64,000 nt of DNA from Streptomyces asoensis (GTDB taxonomy: Bacteria > Actinomycetota > Actinomycetes > Streptomycetales > Streptomycetaceae), in NCBI RefSeq assembly GCF_013085465.1, contig NZ_CP049838.1, forward strand, positions 124,001 through 188,000, given 5' to 3'. The position numbers and the translations under genes were made by a program. The notes under the pieces were generated by a model. That model saw nothing but the letters and a program-made list of their open reading frames with translations, did no database searches and was not told where the DNA came from. Each line of letters opens with the position of its first letter. The first letter of the stretch is position 1. Shown one piece after another: positions 45,866-55,470 of this stretch.

Positions 45866-46336
45866 ATGACCAATCCCGCACACCCCGGCCGCATGCTGTT
45901 CGTGAACATCCCCGTAGCGGATCTCGAACGCAGCAAGGCGTTCTTCGCTGCTCTCGGGTTCAGTTTCAACCCGAAGTTCACCGACGAGACCGCCGCCTGC
46001 ATGCTGGTCGGCGAGCACGCCTCCGTCATGCTGCTCAGCCGTGAGAAGTTCGCGCAGTTCGCGAAACTGCCGATGGCCGATCCCACCACGCACACGCTGG
46101 CGCTGTACTGCTTCAGCGTGTCATCCCGTGCTGAGGTCGATACGGTCAGCGCCGCTGCACTCGCGGCGGGCGGCTCCGAGGCGGATGGCGCCGAGGACTA
46201 CGGCTTCATGTACTCACGCAGCTTCTTCGACCTCGACGGCCACGGCTGGCAGGTCATGTGGATGGACCCGGCGGCCGCAGAGCAGGGCCCCGAGGCGTTC
46301 GCGGCCTCCACTCAGGACGCCGTCACCCCGGCCTGA
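45866..46336 (+). CDS. VOC-family protein
   Basis: A 156-residue protein, ATG 45866. It has a glyoxalase-like pattern: MLFVNIPVADLERSKAFFAA then LGFSFNPKFTDETAACMLVG, and the C-terminal module with YGFMYSRSFFDLDGHGWQVM then WMDP. It resembles the YdeN/PhnB-like lactoylglutathione lyase-related group abundant in Streptomyces. The Asn/Glu/His metal set is only partly conserved. Substrate unknown; no operon partner. Confidence 0.9.
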   Translation: MTNPAHPGRMLFVNIPVADLERSKAFFAALGFSFNPKFTDETAACMLVGEHASVMLLSREKFAQFAKLPMADPTTHTLALYCFSVSSRAEVDTVSAAALAAGGSEADGAEDYGFMYSRSFFDLDGHGWQVMWMDPAAAEQGPEAFAASTQDAVTPA

Positions 46337-46513
46337 CCCACCACCACGCAAGCCACGTGGTGTGCTGTGGCGATCGAGGCGGGGCGGGGGCATACACCTG
46401 CGTTCATGGACAGCTGACAAGGGGAGCCGTCGACGCCGGTCGGCCCGTGCTGCACTGCGGTTCACGGATCGAGGTAGTTCGGCGTTGTCCGGCGCCGTTC
46501 GCGCTTGTCCGTG

Positions 46514-46754
46514 TCAGGCGCTGATGTCATGAACAGGGCCGCCCGAGGGGCCTTGGGGCTTGGGCTTCCGCCGTTCCTGCTGCCGGCCGACGGCTCCCCC
46601 GCCGAAGGCCACAGCGACCAGACCGAAAATCGCCCCGCCCCGCAGGATCATGCTGGATGCAAAGATCGCCTTGACCCCAAGGTCGATGACCACGGCGATG
46701 CCCCCAGTACGAACAACCGGTCCCGCCAAGGCGCACGCTGCTCTTTCGGCATCA
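46514..46754 (-). pseudogene. Small membrane protein, probably frameshifted
   Basis: ATG 46754 follows GGAGGACTTG and starts MPKEQRAPWRDR. The hydrophobic continuation lies in the next frame: VRTGGIAVVIDLGVKAIFAS then SMILRGGAIFGLVAVAFGGG and a basic end, stopping at 46514. One base difference would join them. One or two membrane helices are predicted. No family recognised. Confidence 0.4.
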
Positions 46755-46810
46755 AGTCCTCCTCGCGCGCACCTTACTCGACGTCGGCGGGCGACTCTGG
46801 CCGGGAGCGC

Positions 46811-47475
46811 CTAGGTGCCAGGCACAATTCCCGCGCCAGTGTCCCGAGTCGCCCGCCCCGTCCACAGCCACCACTGGGACAGGTCGAGTCCGTCCCGGAC
46901 GAACAGCGCGTCGTAGCCCAGCTCGGCGGCCAGCTGTGCCTTGGTTCCGGAGCCGACCGTGCCGAAGACTCGCGCGGCGCCGTACGCTCACGCCATCCGC
47001 GCCGTGGCCGAACCGACTCCACCGGCCGCCGCGTGGATCAGGACCGTCTCGCCCTCGCACAGGCGCCCCGCCTGCGTCAGCACTCCGTAGGCCGTCGGAT
47101 ACACGCACGGCACCCCGGCCGCGTGCGCGAGCGGGAGTTCACCGACCGGCCGGAACGAAGTCCGTGCCGGGGACGGCGAACTCCGCATATCCGCCGAACG
47201 CCGGAAGGTGGGCGGCAACCCGTTCGCCGACCACCGGTTGCGTCACCCCGCTGCCGAGCGCCGCCACCGGGCCGACGACCTCGAGCCCGGGCACGTCATA
47301 TCCGCCGGGACCGTCGGGATCGCCGAACTCACCCCGGCGATGCTGCACCTCGGCGAAGTTCACCCCGGCGTACGCAACCTCGATCAGCACCTGCCCCGGG
47401 CCCGGCCGCGGGGTCGGCACCTGGATCTCCTCCAGGACTCCCGGTCCGCCGTTCGCCTTCACAATCCCCCTGACG
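46811..47475 (-). pseudogene. Zinc-type quinone oxidoreductase (MDR), decayed
   Basis: The minus strand carries VKANGGPGVLEEIQVPTPRP, VAYAGVNFAEVQHRRGEFGD and the MDR core. After GYAEFAVPGTDFVPAGR near 47150 a frameshift leads to ELPLAHAAGVPCVYPTAYGV and VLIHAAAGGVGSATARMA, then a TGA at 46988-46990. The frame continues AYGAARVFGTVGSGTKAQLA and ends at 46811, without the C-terminal third. The expected start codon appears as GTC (GTCAGGGGGATT). At least four lesions mark a dead gene. Confidence 0.8.
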
Positions 47476-47633
47476 ATCCGAAACTCTCCTGCGACAACAG
47501 CACCACGCGCCCCGCCACGCTGGTGTCCGCCTCCCGACCCCGTGCGCAGTCCGCCCAACGGCGCTCGCTCCGCGCAGAATGAAGCCCTCACATGGCAACC
47601 ATGTTGTCTCCCCGAGGAGATGGAGACCCCGCC

Positions 47634-47834
47634 ATGGTTCGGATGTCACGTATGGCGCTCACGCTGACCGTCGTGATCGCCGCGTTCGTCGCCTTTCTGG
47701 CCGCCGTGGTGACCGCAGTCCTGTCGCGGCTGGACGGCAGCCAATGGCCGGCCGCGGTCCTGCATGGCGGTGCCGCCTTCGGCGGCACACTCACGCTCGG
47801 CGTGTTGCTGATCGCCCTGTACCGGTCCGTGTGA
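47634..47834 (+). CDS. Small membrane protein (two helices)
   Basis: A 66-residue protein. ATG 47634 follows GGAGACCCCGCC; an in-frame ATG at 47592 is less likely. Two hydrophobic helices (MALTLTVVIAAFVAFLAAVV and AAFGGTLTLGVLLIALYRSV) are separated by a short polar loop. No family is recognised. It converges on the helical-repeat gene, 12 bases away. Confidence 0.65.
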   Translation: MVRMSRMALTLTVVIAAFVAFLAAVVTAVLSRLDGSQWPAAVLHGGAAFGGTLTLGVLLIALYRSV

Positions 47835-47846
47835 GCGGCGGTCCGG

Positions 47847-50621
47847 TCACGGCCACAGCCTGCTCACGTCCGCGAGCGCCCGGCACACCTCCGTCGCCGC
47901 CGCCGGGCCACCGGCCGCAGCGACCAGAGGTGCCAGATTTCCGATGTCGTCAAGGAGTTCAGAGCGGGGCCGGCGGGAACCGGCGGACATGAGCGCCGTC
48001 CACTCGGCCCCTGCCGGATACCTTGGTACCTCCGATACGGCAACGGCCAGCCGCACGAGGCACGTGGCACGGTCGTCGGGATCGTTCACGGTCGCCGCCT
48101 CGGTCAGTCCCCGGGCAACGAGATCCGGGCGCATCGCGAGGGGCGCCGACTCCGCCAGCGCCGCGAACGCGGCCGCGCGCGTCGCGGCGTTCCACTGCTC
48201 GTCGACCCCGTCCACGAGCCGCTGGACGAACTCCTCCAGCGGCGGGCGGACCCAGGGCAGCAGCCGTGCCGTCGACACCAGGTGTCCGTAGTCGGTGAGA
48301 CCGGGTCGGCCGAGCACGGAGCGCACGATCATGTCGAGCGACTTCTGTCGTTCCTCAGTCCCGAGGTGCGGCAGGAGGGCCACGGCCGCCTCGGCCCGCA
48401 GGCCGCTGGCCCGCACCGTGTGGGCCACCATCATCGCCTCGTGTACGACCTCAGGGTCGATGCGCACCAGCTCGGCCAGGGTTTCCGGAATACATCGCCC
48501 GTCCTCGTACGTGCCGTCCGCGGCCTTCCGCAGGAGGCGCAGGGCATGGCGGACCCCCCACCGGCCGGCCCATCCGGGCAGGAGGGGTCTCAGGACGGCC
48601 AGGCACATCGCCGTCTCCACCGGATCCAGGGGCCCGACCAGGACGGTCGCAGCCGTCCGCAGCACCGACACGGTGGACCGTGGTCCGGGGGCACGACACG
48701 CAAGTGCCGCCGTACCACGTGCCCTCGGCACACCGGCGCGGCAGCGGTCGAGAACCCGCCGAGCCCGGGGCAGCAGACCGGTCGGCACCCGCGGTACCAG
48801 CGCCGCGCATGCCTCGGCCACGACGGGCGGCAGCTCGGGACCGTCCGGCCGGGGGTCGCTCACCCAGGTGTCGCGGGCGAACGATTCGACGGCCTTCCAT
48901 GCCGACGCCGCCTGCCCCGGGTCGAGATGGTCCCCAAGGACGGTCAGGACGCGGCACGCCGCTTCCGGATCGGCCCCGCTCGTGGCCATGACCCGGTCCA
49001 GTACCAGCGCGGTGTACGCAGAACATGCCTCGGCATCCATGTGGGGGAGGAAGCGGGCGATCGCCATGGAGATCGCGGAGGCGTCGGCGCGCGTCTCCAG
49101 GAGCCGGACAGCCCGTGCCAGAGCCTCGTCCGGCAGGTGCCCGGCGATGTCGGAGAGCGCGCGCAGTCTGACGTCGTGTTCCAGCGAATCATCGCCCTCG
49201 GCGGCTTCGAGGCGGGCGAGCACGTCCAGTGCTTCGGCCTCGTTCCGGACCTCGCGGGCCACCGAGGCCCGCAGCAGCACGTCGATGCCGCGAGCCTCGG
49301 TGTCGAGCGCCCCCTCCCGCCGGATCAGCCACGCGGCCACCCAGGACATCACCCGGCGGGCCAACGCTCTGCCGAACCTGGGGAGTCCGCCGAGCACTGT
49401 CGACAGCGCGTGCCGCAACTCGATGTGGGCCATCTCGGGGAAGCTGTCGTACGGGAAGGCGTCCCGGAAACGGTCCGGCGCGGCGATGGCACAGGCGACC
49501 GCTGCCACACGCACCTGCCGCGGAGGCACCCTGTTCCCGGCCGCGACCGTGACGGACAGGGGCAGGAAAGCCCGTTCGTACCAGTACCGTCCTGGAGATT
49601 CCAGGCTCCACCCCAGCAGAAGGCCGGCGAGTGTGGCCGGTACGAACCGGCTCACAGCGATCCGATGCGACCACAAGGCCACCGCGCGTTCGAAGGCCGA
49701 CGCACCGCCGGCGCGCGGCACGCGGTGGCGGGTGGCGGCGAAATCGCACAGCCGCTCCCGGGAAGGGCCGTCGGTGTGATCGAGGAGCGTCAGCAGGGCG
49801 GCAGCAAGCACCGGAGAGGCGTCAGGTGCAGCCGCCCGGAGCAGCCGCGGAAGTACCGGGGCACGGTGCTCGGGCGCCAGCACCGGATACAGCAGAGCCC
49901 AGGCGGTGAGCCGTTCGTCCTCGCTGAGCCGTGCCGTCCGGTCGATCAGCGCCTCTGCCTCCCGCACATGAGCCGGTGCCAGACCGGCGGCATACCGGAG
50001 GAGACAGGCGAGCCGCTCGCGGCCCGCCCCGCGGTCAGGGCCGGGCAGTATGCGTTCGACCAATTCCTCGCGCGCCTGGGTACTCAGCAGGGGCAGAGCG
50101 ACCGAGAGGGCCCGGCGGTCCGCCGCGTCGTTCGAAGCGCATCGCGCGGCGGCCTCGTACAGATCCTCGGCGAGCTCGTGGTCATGCGGGAAGCTACCGA
50201 CCAACTCGGCCAGCCGAAGGACGCGCACCCGCGGTTCGACGACCTGGGCGACCACCAGGCGAGCCCGTTCGGCGTTCCACACACCGCGGTCGAGCAGCCG
50301 GCGCAGCAGCCCTGAAGGGAAGTCGGCGAGAGCACCGGGCAGAGAAGCGAGGACCAGGGCGTACCGGACTTTGGCCCCCACTGCGGCCCGCTCCTGCCCC
50401 GGACGGGACGCGGCCAGCGCGCTGCGCAGGGTGGTCGGCAGCGCCGAGGCGTGTTCGTCCTGCTCCAGCCGCTCCAGCAGGGACATTCGCGGTCCCGAAC
50501 CGCCATCGGTGATCTGCCGGAGCATCCTTACCAGCACAGCGTGGTCGACGCGCCTGCCGGAACGCAGTTCGAGGGCACTCAGCAGTTGTTCGGTACGGAG
50601 CCGGTCGAACTGGTTGCTCAC
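47847..50621 (-). CDS. Large helical-repeat protein coupled to STAND NTPase
   Basis: A 924-residue protein. GTG 50621 overlaps the stop of the upstream ATPase gene (GTGA); ATG 50633 is an alternative. The whole protein is alpha-helical with HEAT/ARM-like repetition (LLSTQAREELVERILPG; LTAWALLYPVLAPEHRAPVL; ASAISMAIARFLPHMDAEAC; LRAEAAVALLPHLGTEERQ). No enzyme motif, signal or membrane helix was found. Translational coupling shows it works with the NTPase, perhaps as sensor or effector-binding arm. It is not recognised as a named family. Confidence 0.82.
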   Translation of the reverse strand: MSNQFDRLRTEQLLSALELRSGRRVDHAVLVRMLRQITDGGSGPRMSLLERLEQDEHASALPTTLRSALAASRPGQERAAVGAKVRYALVLASLPGALADFPSGLLRRLLDRGVWNAERARLVVAQVVEPRVRVLRLAELVGSFPHDHELAEDLYEAAARCASNDAADRRALSVALPLLSTQAREELVERILPGPDRGAGRERLACLLRYAAGLAPAHVREAEALIDRTARLSEDERLTAWALLYPVLAPEHRAPVLPRLLRAAAPDASPVLAAALLTLLDHTDGPSRERLCDFAATRHRVPRAGGASAFERAVALWSHRIAVSRFVPATLAGLLLGWSLESPGRYWYERAFLPLSVTVAAGNRVPPRQVRVAAVACAIAAPDRFRDAFPYDSFPEMAHIELRHALSTVLGGLPRFGRALARRVMSWVAAWLIRREGALDTEARGIDVLLRASVAREVRNEAEALDVLARLEAAEGDDSLEHDVRLRALSDIAGHLPDEALARAVRLLETRADASAISMAIARFLPHMDAEACSAYTALVLDRVMATSGADPEAACRVLTVLGDHLDPGQAASAWKAVESFARDTWVSDPRPDGPELPPVVAEACAALVPRVPTGLLPRARRVLDRCRAGVPRARGTAALACRAPGPRSTVSVLRTAATVLVGPLDPVETAMCLAVLRPLLPGWAGRWGVRHALRLLRKAADGTYEDGRCIPETLAELVRIDPEVVHEAMMVAHTVRASGLRAEAAVALLPHLGTEERQKSLDMIVRSVLGRPGLTDYGHLVSTARLLPWVRPPLEEFVQRLVDGVDEQWNAATRAAAFAALAESAPLAMRPDLVARGLTEAATVNDPDDRATCLVRLAVAVSEVPRYPAGAEWTALMSAGSRRPRSELLDDIGNLAPLVAAAGGPAAATEVCRALADVSRLWP

Positions 50622-52096
50622 TCGTCGTCCCATTCGACGGCGTCGTCGACGAAGTCGAGAAACCGGTTCTCCACCACGTCGATCCCCGCCGTGGTCAGGA
50701 GAAAATCGAGAAACGACTTGTGGTAAATGCGGTACCTGGAGCGTCCGTGGACGTCGGGCTGGGCCCGGTTGAGGAATTCCCGCCACGTCTCCACCGCCCC
50801 ACGGACCCGCTCGACGGGCAGGTCCCACGTCTCGGCAATGGTCTCGGCCGTCGTCTCGTGCAGGACGGCGAAGCCTTGGATCACCGGCCGGTGCACCTCG
50901 TCGAACAGCTCCGGATCCCCCGCGCGCATCATCCCCCAGTGCCGGCGGTAGTACTCGCGCAGACCCAGCGGCAGATCGTCGACGTGTCCCCGCCAGGGCA
51001 GCCCGCCGCGGGCGATCTCCGGCAGGACCCGGACGGCGTACAGGAAGTTGCCCTCGCTGCGCTCCAGGAACCGCTCCACGAAGTCGTATCCCTCCCGCTC
51101 GGCGGACCGCAGGACGGCCGCCATGCGTTCCGCGTTCTCCTCGACGAACGTCTCGACGTAGAGGAGCAGGTCTGCGCGGTTGAACTCGCTGTCGTCCTCG
51201 ATCTCAATGTGCCGGATCCGGTCCGCGTCAAGTTCGTAGGCATTGCGGCCGCGGGATGTGACGACGACGTACACGTTGTCCGGGAGCTGACGGGGCAGGG
51301 AGAGCCGGTTGGCTCCCGGCGCCCCGTCGTCCGCCGCCTCGTCGATGGCGTCCACCACAATGACGAGCGGGGAGTCCTGACGGGCGGCCACCCTGCCCAG
51401 CAGGCCCAGCAAGAACAGGCTGTCCCGCCCGGCACGCGGAGGCAGCGACTTGTGGCCCAGGGAGTACCGGACCACGAGCTGGGCGCAGATGTTGCGCAGG
51501 AATGCCTCGGTCGTGGACGCGCCGGAGGTGGCGATGTTGAAGTGGTGGAGCCACTTCCCACGGCGCACCAACTCCGCCATCAACGACGTCTTGCCGATGC
51601 CTGGTTCACCGGTGATCAGGATGTACCCGGAGGGCAGCGTGGTGTCCCCGACAGCGGACTCGACGGCATCGATGTACCGGCTGCGGCCGACGAACCCTCG
51701 CGCCAGCGGTTCGAGGATCCCGTACGCGAAGTCAGCGACCAGGAGATCTTCCGCAATGCCGGCCGGCGGCGCGGCGAACTCGGACCACACTGGCGAACCG
51801 GGCGGCGCCGAGGCTGCGAGGCGTGCCTGCTCCAGGGCCGCGTCACGCAGTTCTTCGAGCGGCACGACGTCGGCGCCGGTGGCATCCGCGATGCCCTCCA
51901 GGGTGCGCAGTGCGGGGACCTTGGACCCCTCGCCGGTGGATATCAGCCGGGCATTGAGGGCGGCGGACAAGGTATTGCGGCTCACACCGACCTCGCGGGC
52001 CACTACCTGAACCTGGTATCGGAGTCCGAACTTCGCGACCACGAGGGCGCGCAGCGTTCTCGACAACAATGCGAGTGGATCGACTTCCTCCGCCAC
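50618..52096 (-). CDS. HTH-STAND/NACHT-type NTPase
   Basis: A 492-residue protein. GTG 52096 follows GGGGAGCGGT; the frame extends further but looks non-coding. Residues 1-75 contain a helix-turn-helix (QVQVVAREVGVSRNTLSAAL). The P-loop domain begins near residue 135: Walker A ILITGEPGIGKTSLMAELVR, Walker B DSPLVIVVDAIDEAADDG, and sensor-like VYVVVTSRGRNAY. A winged-helix-like C-terminal half follows (FLERSEGNFLYAVRVLPEIA; RYRIYHKSFLDFLLTTAGID). This fits STAND ATPases, molecular switches in signalling, and in many antiphage systems. It overlaps the helical-repeat gene by four bases. Confidence 0.87.
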   Translation of the reverse strand: MAEEVDPLALLSRTLRALVVAKFGLRYQVQVVAREVGVSRNTLSAALNARLISTGEGSKVPALRTLEGIADATGADVVPLEELRDAALEQARLAASAPPGSPVWSEFAAPPAGIAEDLLVADFAYGILEPLARGFVGRSRYIDAVESAVGDTTLPSGYILITGEPGIGKTSLMAELVRRGKWLHHFNIATSGASTTEAFLRNICAQLVVRYSLGHKSLPPRAGRDSLFLLGLLGRVAARQDSPLVIVVDAIDEAADDGAPGANRLSLPRQLPDNVYVVVTSRGRNAYELDADRIRHIEIEDDSEFNRADLLLYVETFVEENAERMAAVLRSAEREGYDFVERFLERSEGNFLYAVRVLPEIARGGLPWRGHVDDLPLGLREYYRRHWGMMRAGDPELFDEVHRPVIQGFAVLHETTAETIAETWDLPVERVRGAVETWREFLNRAQPDVHGRSRYRIYHKSFLDFLLTTAGIDVVENRFLDFVDDAVEWDDE

Positions 52097-52592
52097 ACCG
52101 CTCCCCGTCGGCTTGTCGGCGGGCCGACCTTGGTGGCCCGCCTTCACAGGCCGACAGTGTCGCGCAGCCCGGCGCGGCTTGTCCGCCGGAGCCCTGATCC
52201 TGGTGAGGAAGCGACGCCGTGAACTCACGGTGGAACGCCACAGTCGACAACCTGCCGGCACGCCCTCCCCCTACCTCCCTTCCGCCGGGGCACCCACCCT
52301 GCCCATATGCCTGAACGCACGTTCGCAAGGTTGATGAACTCCCGACGTCTCGCCCGGGACTACGAGACATCGTCGGCCGGCAGCGAGGCGGTGATCCGGT
52401 GATCCGGTGGTCACGCAGACAAGCCGGCGTCCGGCACGGCCACGGGCCGTCGGCCGGCACTGAACATCACCGCTGCCTCCAGGAGGATCCACCTGCGACC
52501 TGCCAGGCCCGTGGCTCCCTCACCCCGAGCAAGACCATGCCTGACCAGCAGAAATCAACGGATCGCGTTCGGTTGAGCCAGGCCTGCTGAAG
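52097..52592. other. Intergenic upstream of NTPase
   Basis: About 500 bases with no supported gene. It probably holds the NTPase promoter. No clear terminator for the DoxX gene was seen. Confidence 0.4.
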
Positions 52593-52955
52593 TCACATCC
52601 ATGTCGTCGCCAGCCAGATGGTTACGGCCGCTGCGAGAAGGAGCGTGAGGTTGAGGGCGATCTGTCGGTCTCCGCGGGCCAGGTGAACCCTGGTCGCTCC
52701 GACCTGAAGGATCGCGAACCCGATGGCCGCGGCCAGGGCCAACCAGGGCGCGATCCCGGTCAGTGGCGGGAGGATCAGCCCGATCGCGCCGAGTACTTCG
52801 AGGAGCCCGATGGCCCTGACGGCCGGCATCGGCGCGCTGTCCACCCAGGCCATCATCGGCCGGAGCTGCTCACGGCTCCGGACCATCTTCACCCCGCCTC
52901 CGTAGAGGTAGAACAGAGCAAGCAGACCGGCAACGATCCCATAGGCGACGTTCAC
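52593..52955 (-). CDS. DoxX-family membrane protein
   Basis: A 120-residue protein with GTG 52955 behind AAGGAAATT. Four membrane helices (MNVAYGIVAGLLALFYLYGG; VRAIGLLEVLGAIGLILPPL; IAPWLALAAAIGFAILQVG; LTLLLAAAVTIWLATTWM) and the helix-2 pattern of DoxX_2 proteins. Family members occur with stress and redox genes. It overlaps the upstream cupin gene by four bases and so shares its transcript. Confidence 0.9.
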   Translation of the reverse strand: MNVAYGIVAGLLALFYLYGGGVKMVRSREQLRPMMAWVDSAPMPAVRAIGLLEVLGAIGLILPPLTGIAPWLALAAAIGFAILQVGATRVHLARGDRQIALNLTLLLAAAVTIWLATTWM

Positions 52956-53475
52956 AATTTCCTTCCACGGGCGAAGTCGGTGGCGGGCTCAGTGGCGTAG
53001 CGGCTCATCGTTCGGATATTCGCCCGTGGGGTCAGCGCCTGGCCGCCGGCCGTCATGTCCCGCAGGTCCCGGAAGTACTGCACGTACAGGTCCGGCGTGA
53101 AAGTGCCGAGCATGACGGCCGGCTGGTCGGTCACGTTGGCGAACGTGTGAGGGGCTCCGGGCGGGACCATCACGAGCGTCCCGCGGTCGCGTCGTAGTCG
53201 TTCTCTCCGACGGTGAACCGCACGGTGCCGGAGATGATGGAGAAACCCTCGTCGTGCCGGGCATGACGATGCTGCGGCGGTCCGGGCGTGCGCGGTGCGA
53301 GGAGGGACTCGGCGATCCCCAGGCAGTGCCCCGTGTTGCTGCCGTCCTCGTTGCTGCCGTCCTCGAGGACGCGCATGCGCGTGGTGCCCAGGAGGATCGT
53401 CTCCCCGTCGCCCGGACCGACCACCGATACGGCGGGCTCGGCCGTCGACTCACGGGTCTTTGGTTCGTCAGTCAT
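52952..53475 (-). pseudogene. Cupin-domain protein with one-base deletion
   Basis: ATG 53475 starts MTDEPKTRESTAEPAVSVVG. Cupin motif 1 is QHRHARHDEGFSIISGTVRF. After DYDATAG (about 53185) a missing base shifts the frame. Motif 2 continues in the next frame as VMVPPGAPHTFANVTDQPA, then MLGTFTPDLYVQYFRDLRDM to a stop at 52952. The metal His/Glu set is complete across the two frames. The break lies in a GCGGGACG run, so a sequencing error is possible. It forms an operon with doxX and faces a LysR gene. Confidence 0.78.
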
Positions 53476-53529
53476 GCGCCGATTCCACGGCCAGGGCGCA
53501 GCGGCTGTCCAAGACCCATTCTGCGACCT

Positions 53530-53548
53530 CGATACCGTACGGGTATCG
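53530..53548. promoter_or_regulatory. Palindromic operator between cupin and LysR genes
   Basis: CGATACC-GTACG-GGTATCG is a perfect 7+5+7 palindrome located 8-26 bases before the LysR start and 55-73 bases before the cupin start. The T-N11-A LysR core (ATACC...GGTAT) fits. Confidence 0.78.
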
Positions 53549-53555
53549 TCGCACC

Positions 53556-54407
53556 ATGGAGCTACGCACACTGCGCTATTTCGTGGCGGTCGCCGAGGAG
53601 CTCCACTTCGGCCGGGCCGCCGCCCGGCTGCACATGAGTCAGCCCCCGCTGAGCCGGGCGATCAAGCAGTTGGAGACCGAGGTCGACGCCGCACTGTTCG
53701 ACCGGTCCTCCTCCGGTGTCAGGCTCACTCCGGTGGGGGCGGTGCTGCTCGATGAGGCGCGCGCCCTGCTCGACCAGGCCGACCGGGTACGCGCACGCGT
53801 GGCCGCGGCGGCCGACGCCGCGACCATCACCGTCGGCATCCTGGGTGACAGCACCGACCCGGGCGCAACCCGGCTGGCCCGCGCCTACCACCGACGGCAC
53901 CCGCGCGTCGAGGTCCACGTCCGCGAGACCGACCTGACCGATCCCACCTGCGGGCTGCACGCCGGACTGGTCGACGTCGCCCTGACCCGCGGGCCGTTCG
54001 ACGAGAGGGGCCTCGTCGTGCACGAGCTGCGTGCCGACCCGGTGGGCGCGCTGCTGCGCGCCGACGACCCGCTGGCCCGGTGCGACAGACTGAAGCCGGC
54101 CGACCTGGCCGACCGCCGCTGGTTCCTCTTCCCGGAGGGCACCGACCCCCTCTGGCAGTCGTACTGGAATGGCGGGGAATCCCGCGAGGGTCCAGTGGTG
54201 CGTGCCGTCCAGGAATGCCGACAGGCCGTTCTCTGGAACGGCACGGTCGGCATGACTCTCCTGGACCACGATCCGGGAGAGGGGCTCGCTGTGGTACCGC
54301 TGATCGACATGCCGCCGAGCCGGGTGGTGGTGGCATGGAATGAGGGGGACACCAATCCGTTGATCCGCTCGTTCCTCCGGACCGCGATCGCCGCCTACCG
54401 TAACTGA
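53556..54407 (+). CDS. LysR-family regulator
   Basis: A 283-residue protein. ATG 53556 begins MELRTLRYFVAVAEELHFGR; a longer upstream frame is rejected. The N-terminal winged helix is AAARLHMSQPPLSRAIKQLE. The ligand domain follows (ITVGILGDSTDPGATRLARA; VDVALTRGPFDERGLVVHEL). It most likely controls the divergent cupin-doxX operon through the palindrome just before its start. The inducer is unknown. Confidence 0.93.
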   Translation: MELRTLRYFVAVAEELHFGRAAARLHMSQPPLSRAIKQLETEVDAALFDRSSSGVRLTPVGAVLLDEARALLDQADRVRARVAAAADAATITVGILGDSTDPGATRLARAYHRRHPRVEVHVRETDLTDPTCGLHAGLVDVALTRGPFDERGLVVHELRADPVGALLRADDPLARCDRLKPADLADRRWFLFPEGTDPLWQSYWNGGESREGPVVRAVQECRQAVLWNGTVGMTLLDHDPGEGLAVVPLIDMPPSRVVVAWNEGDTNPLIRSFLRTAIAAYRN

Positions 54408-54444
54408 GCGCCTTGCGCGGCCCGTTGTGCGGCCCGATCGGCGG

Positions 54445-55113
54445 TCAGCAGGACTCCACGTCGACGGGCGAGACGTAGATCGCGGACAGCACCCCGTCTC
54501 CGTCCACCGTGACCGGGACGGGGGCTGTCGTATCGGTCAGCTCCAAGTCGTACGGCAGGGATCCCAGCGGAATGTCTTCGCCGAGGTACACCACCGAAAC
54601 CGTGCCCTGGCAGCCGTTGCCCCCCGGCGGCGCGGTGTCGGGGACTCGGCCATCCCGCGGGCCGGCTTTGTAGGCTTTGGCGTTGAACAGCGTGTACTGG
54701 TACTCATAGCGGGCTGGGGTGACGGCAGTTGCCTCTCTCGTCTTCTCGACATCGACCCAGTAGTGGGCGAGCTTCACCGTGAGTGCCTCGCACGGCCTCT
54801 GGGTCGCCTCCGGAGTGAAGTTCAGGCCGGAGGAGTCCAGGATCAAACCCTTGGACTGGTATTCGCCGCTGCCGCTGCGCAATTCCTTCAGATAGCCGGT
54901 CAGCTGCGCAACGCTCATGCCCTTGGTCTTCACGCACTCGGTCGCGGCCGTGGTCGGGCTCCGCGTCGGAGTGGCTGAGCCGGGAGCAGCCGTGTAGTGA
55001 GCGAGCTCAGACGGGGAAGCCTCGGCTGCCGGCTTGTCCTCAGAACACCCCGAGACTGTGAGCAGCGCCGCTGCGGCGGCAGCCGATATGCAGAACTTAC
55101 GTGCACTTCGCAT
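54445..55113 (-). CDS. Lipoprotein of unknown function
   Basis: A 222-residue protein, start at 55113. It has a type II signal with lipobox: MRSARKFCISAAAAAALLTV then SGCSEDKP. A Pro/Thr linker is followed by a domain with paired Cys (TECVKTKG; RPCEALTVK; GNGCQGTVSV) ending DVESC. It would be anchored on the outer face of the membrane. The family is not recognised. It appears monocistronic. Confidence 0.8.
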   Translation of the reverse strand: MRSARKFCISAAAAAALLTVSGCSEDKPAAEASPSELAHYTAAPGSATPTRSPTTAATECVKTKGMSVAQLTGYLKELRSGSGEYQSKGLILDSSGLNFTPEATQRPCEALTVKLAHYWVDVEKTREATAVTPARYEYQYTLFNAKAYKAGPRDGRVPDTAPPGGNGCQGTVSVVYLGEDIPLGSLPYDLELTDTTAPVPVTVDGDGVLSAIYVSPVDVESC

Positions 55114-55252
55114 GAGTTACCTCGCCTGCTTCGAGACTTCTTCTCCAACCGAGCAGCCCACAGTACGAGTTCGGTGAACAGGTCCACCGGCGACTCGGTG
55201 ATCTCCGTCTGTCGGTCTCGGCACAGAGCAGCCGACTGAAGTGAGCCGCCGT

Positions 55253-55470
55253 GGCAGCAGCGGAGGGCGGCGGCGAAGCCGAGTAGGGCCGGACATTTGC
55301 ATGGATGGCGTTCGTGGTGGTGGTTGAGTCGGCGGTATCAGGTGAACCAGGACATGGCCCGATCGTTCACCCACCTGCGCCGCCCGATTCGCATGGAGCA
55401 GTTCCGTTCCCGTCGGCGACTGCCGCAGCCACTCGCCCCACTCCTCATCCCACACCGCCGGCTCCTCCTC
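55253..55470 (-). pseudogene. IS5-type transposase C-terminal remnant
   Basis: The minus strand reads RRRWVNDRAMSWFT, a stop, then YRRLNHHHERHPCKCPALLG and FAAALRCC. This fits the IS5 end pattern (WVVERxxSWxxxYRRLxxxYER). Lesions include a stop in the motif and loss of the catalytic Glu (Asp in its place). The rest of the element is not visible. Confidence 0.5.

Noticed and set aside
48282..50315. 677-codon plus-strand ORF opposite the helical-repeat gene
   Set aside because: Antisense shadow; Arg/Gly/Gln-rich, no start signal.
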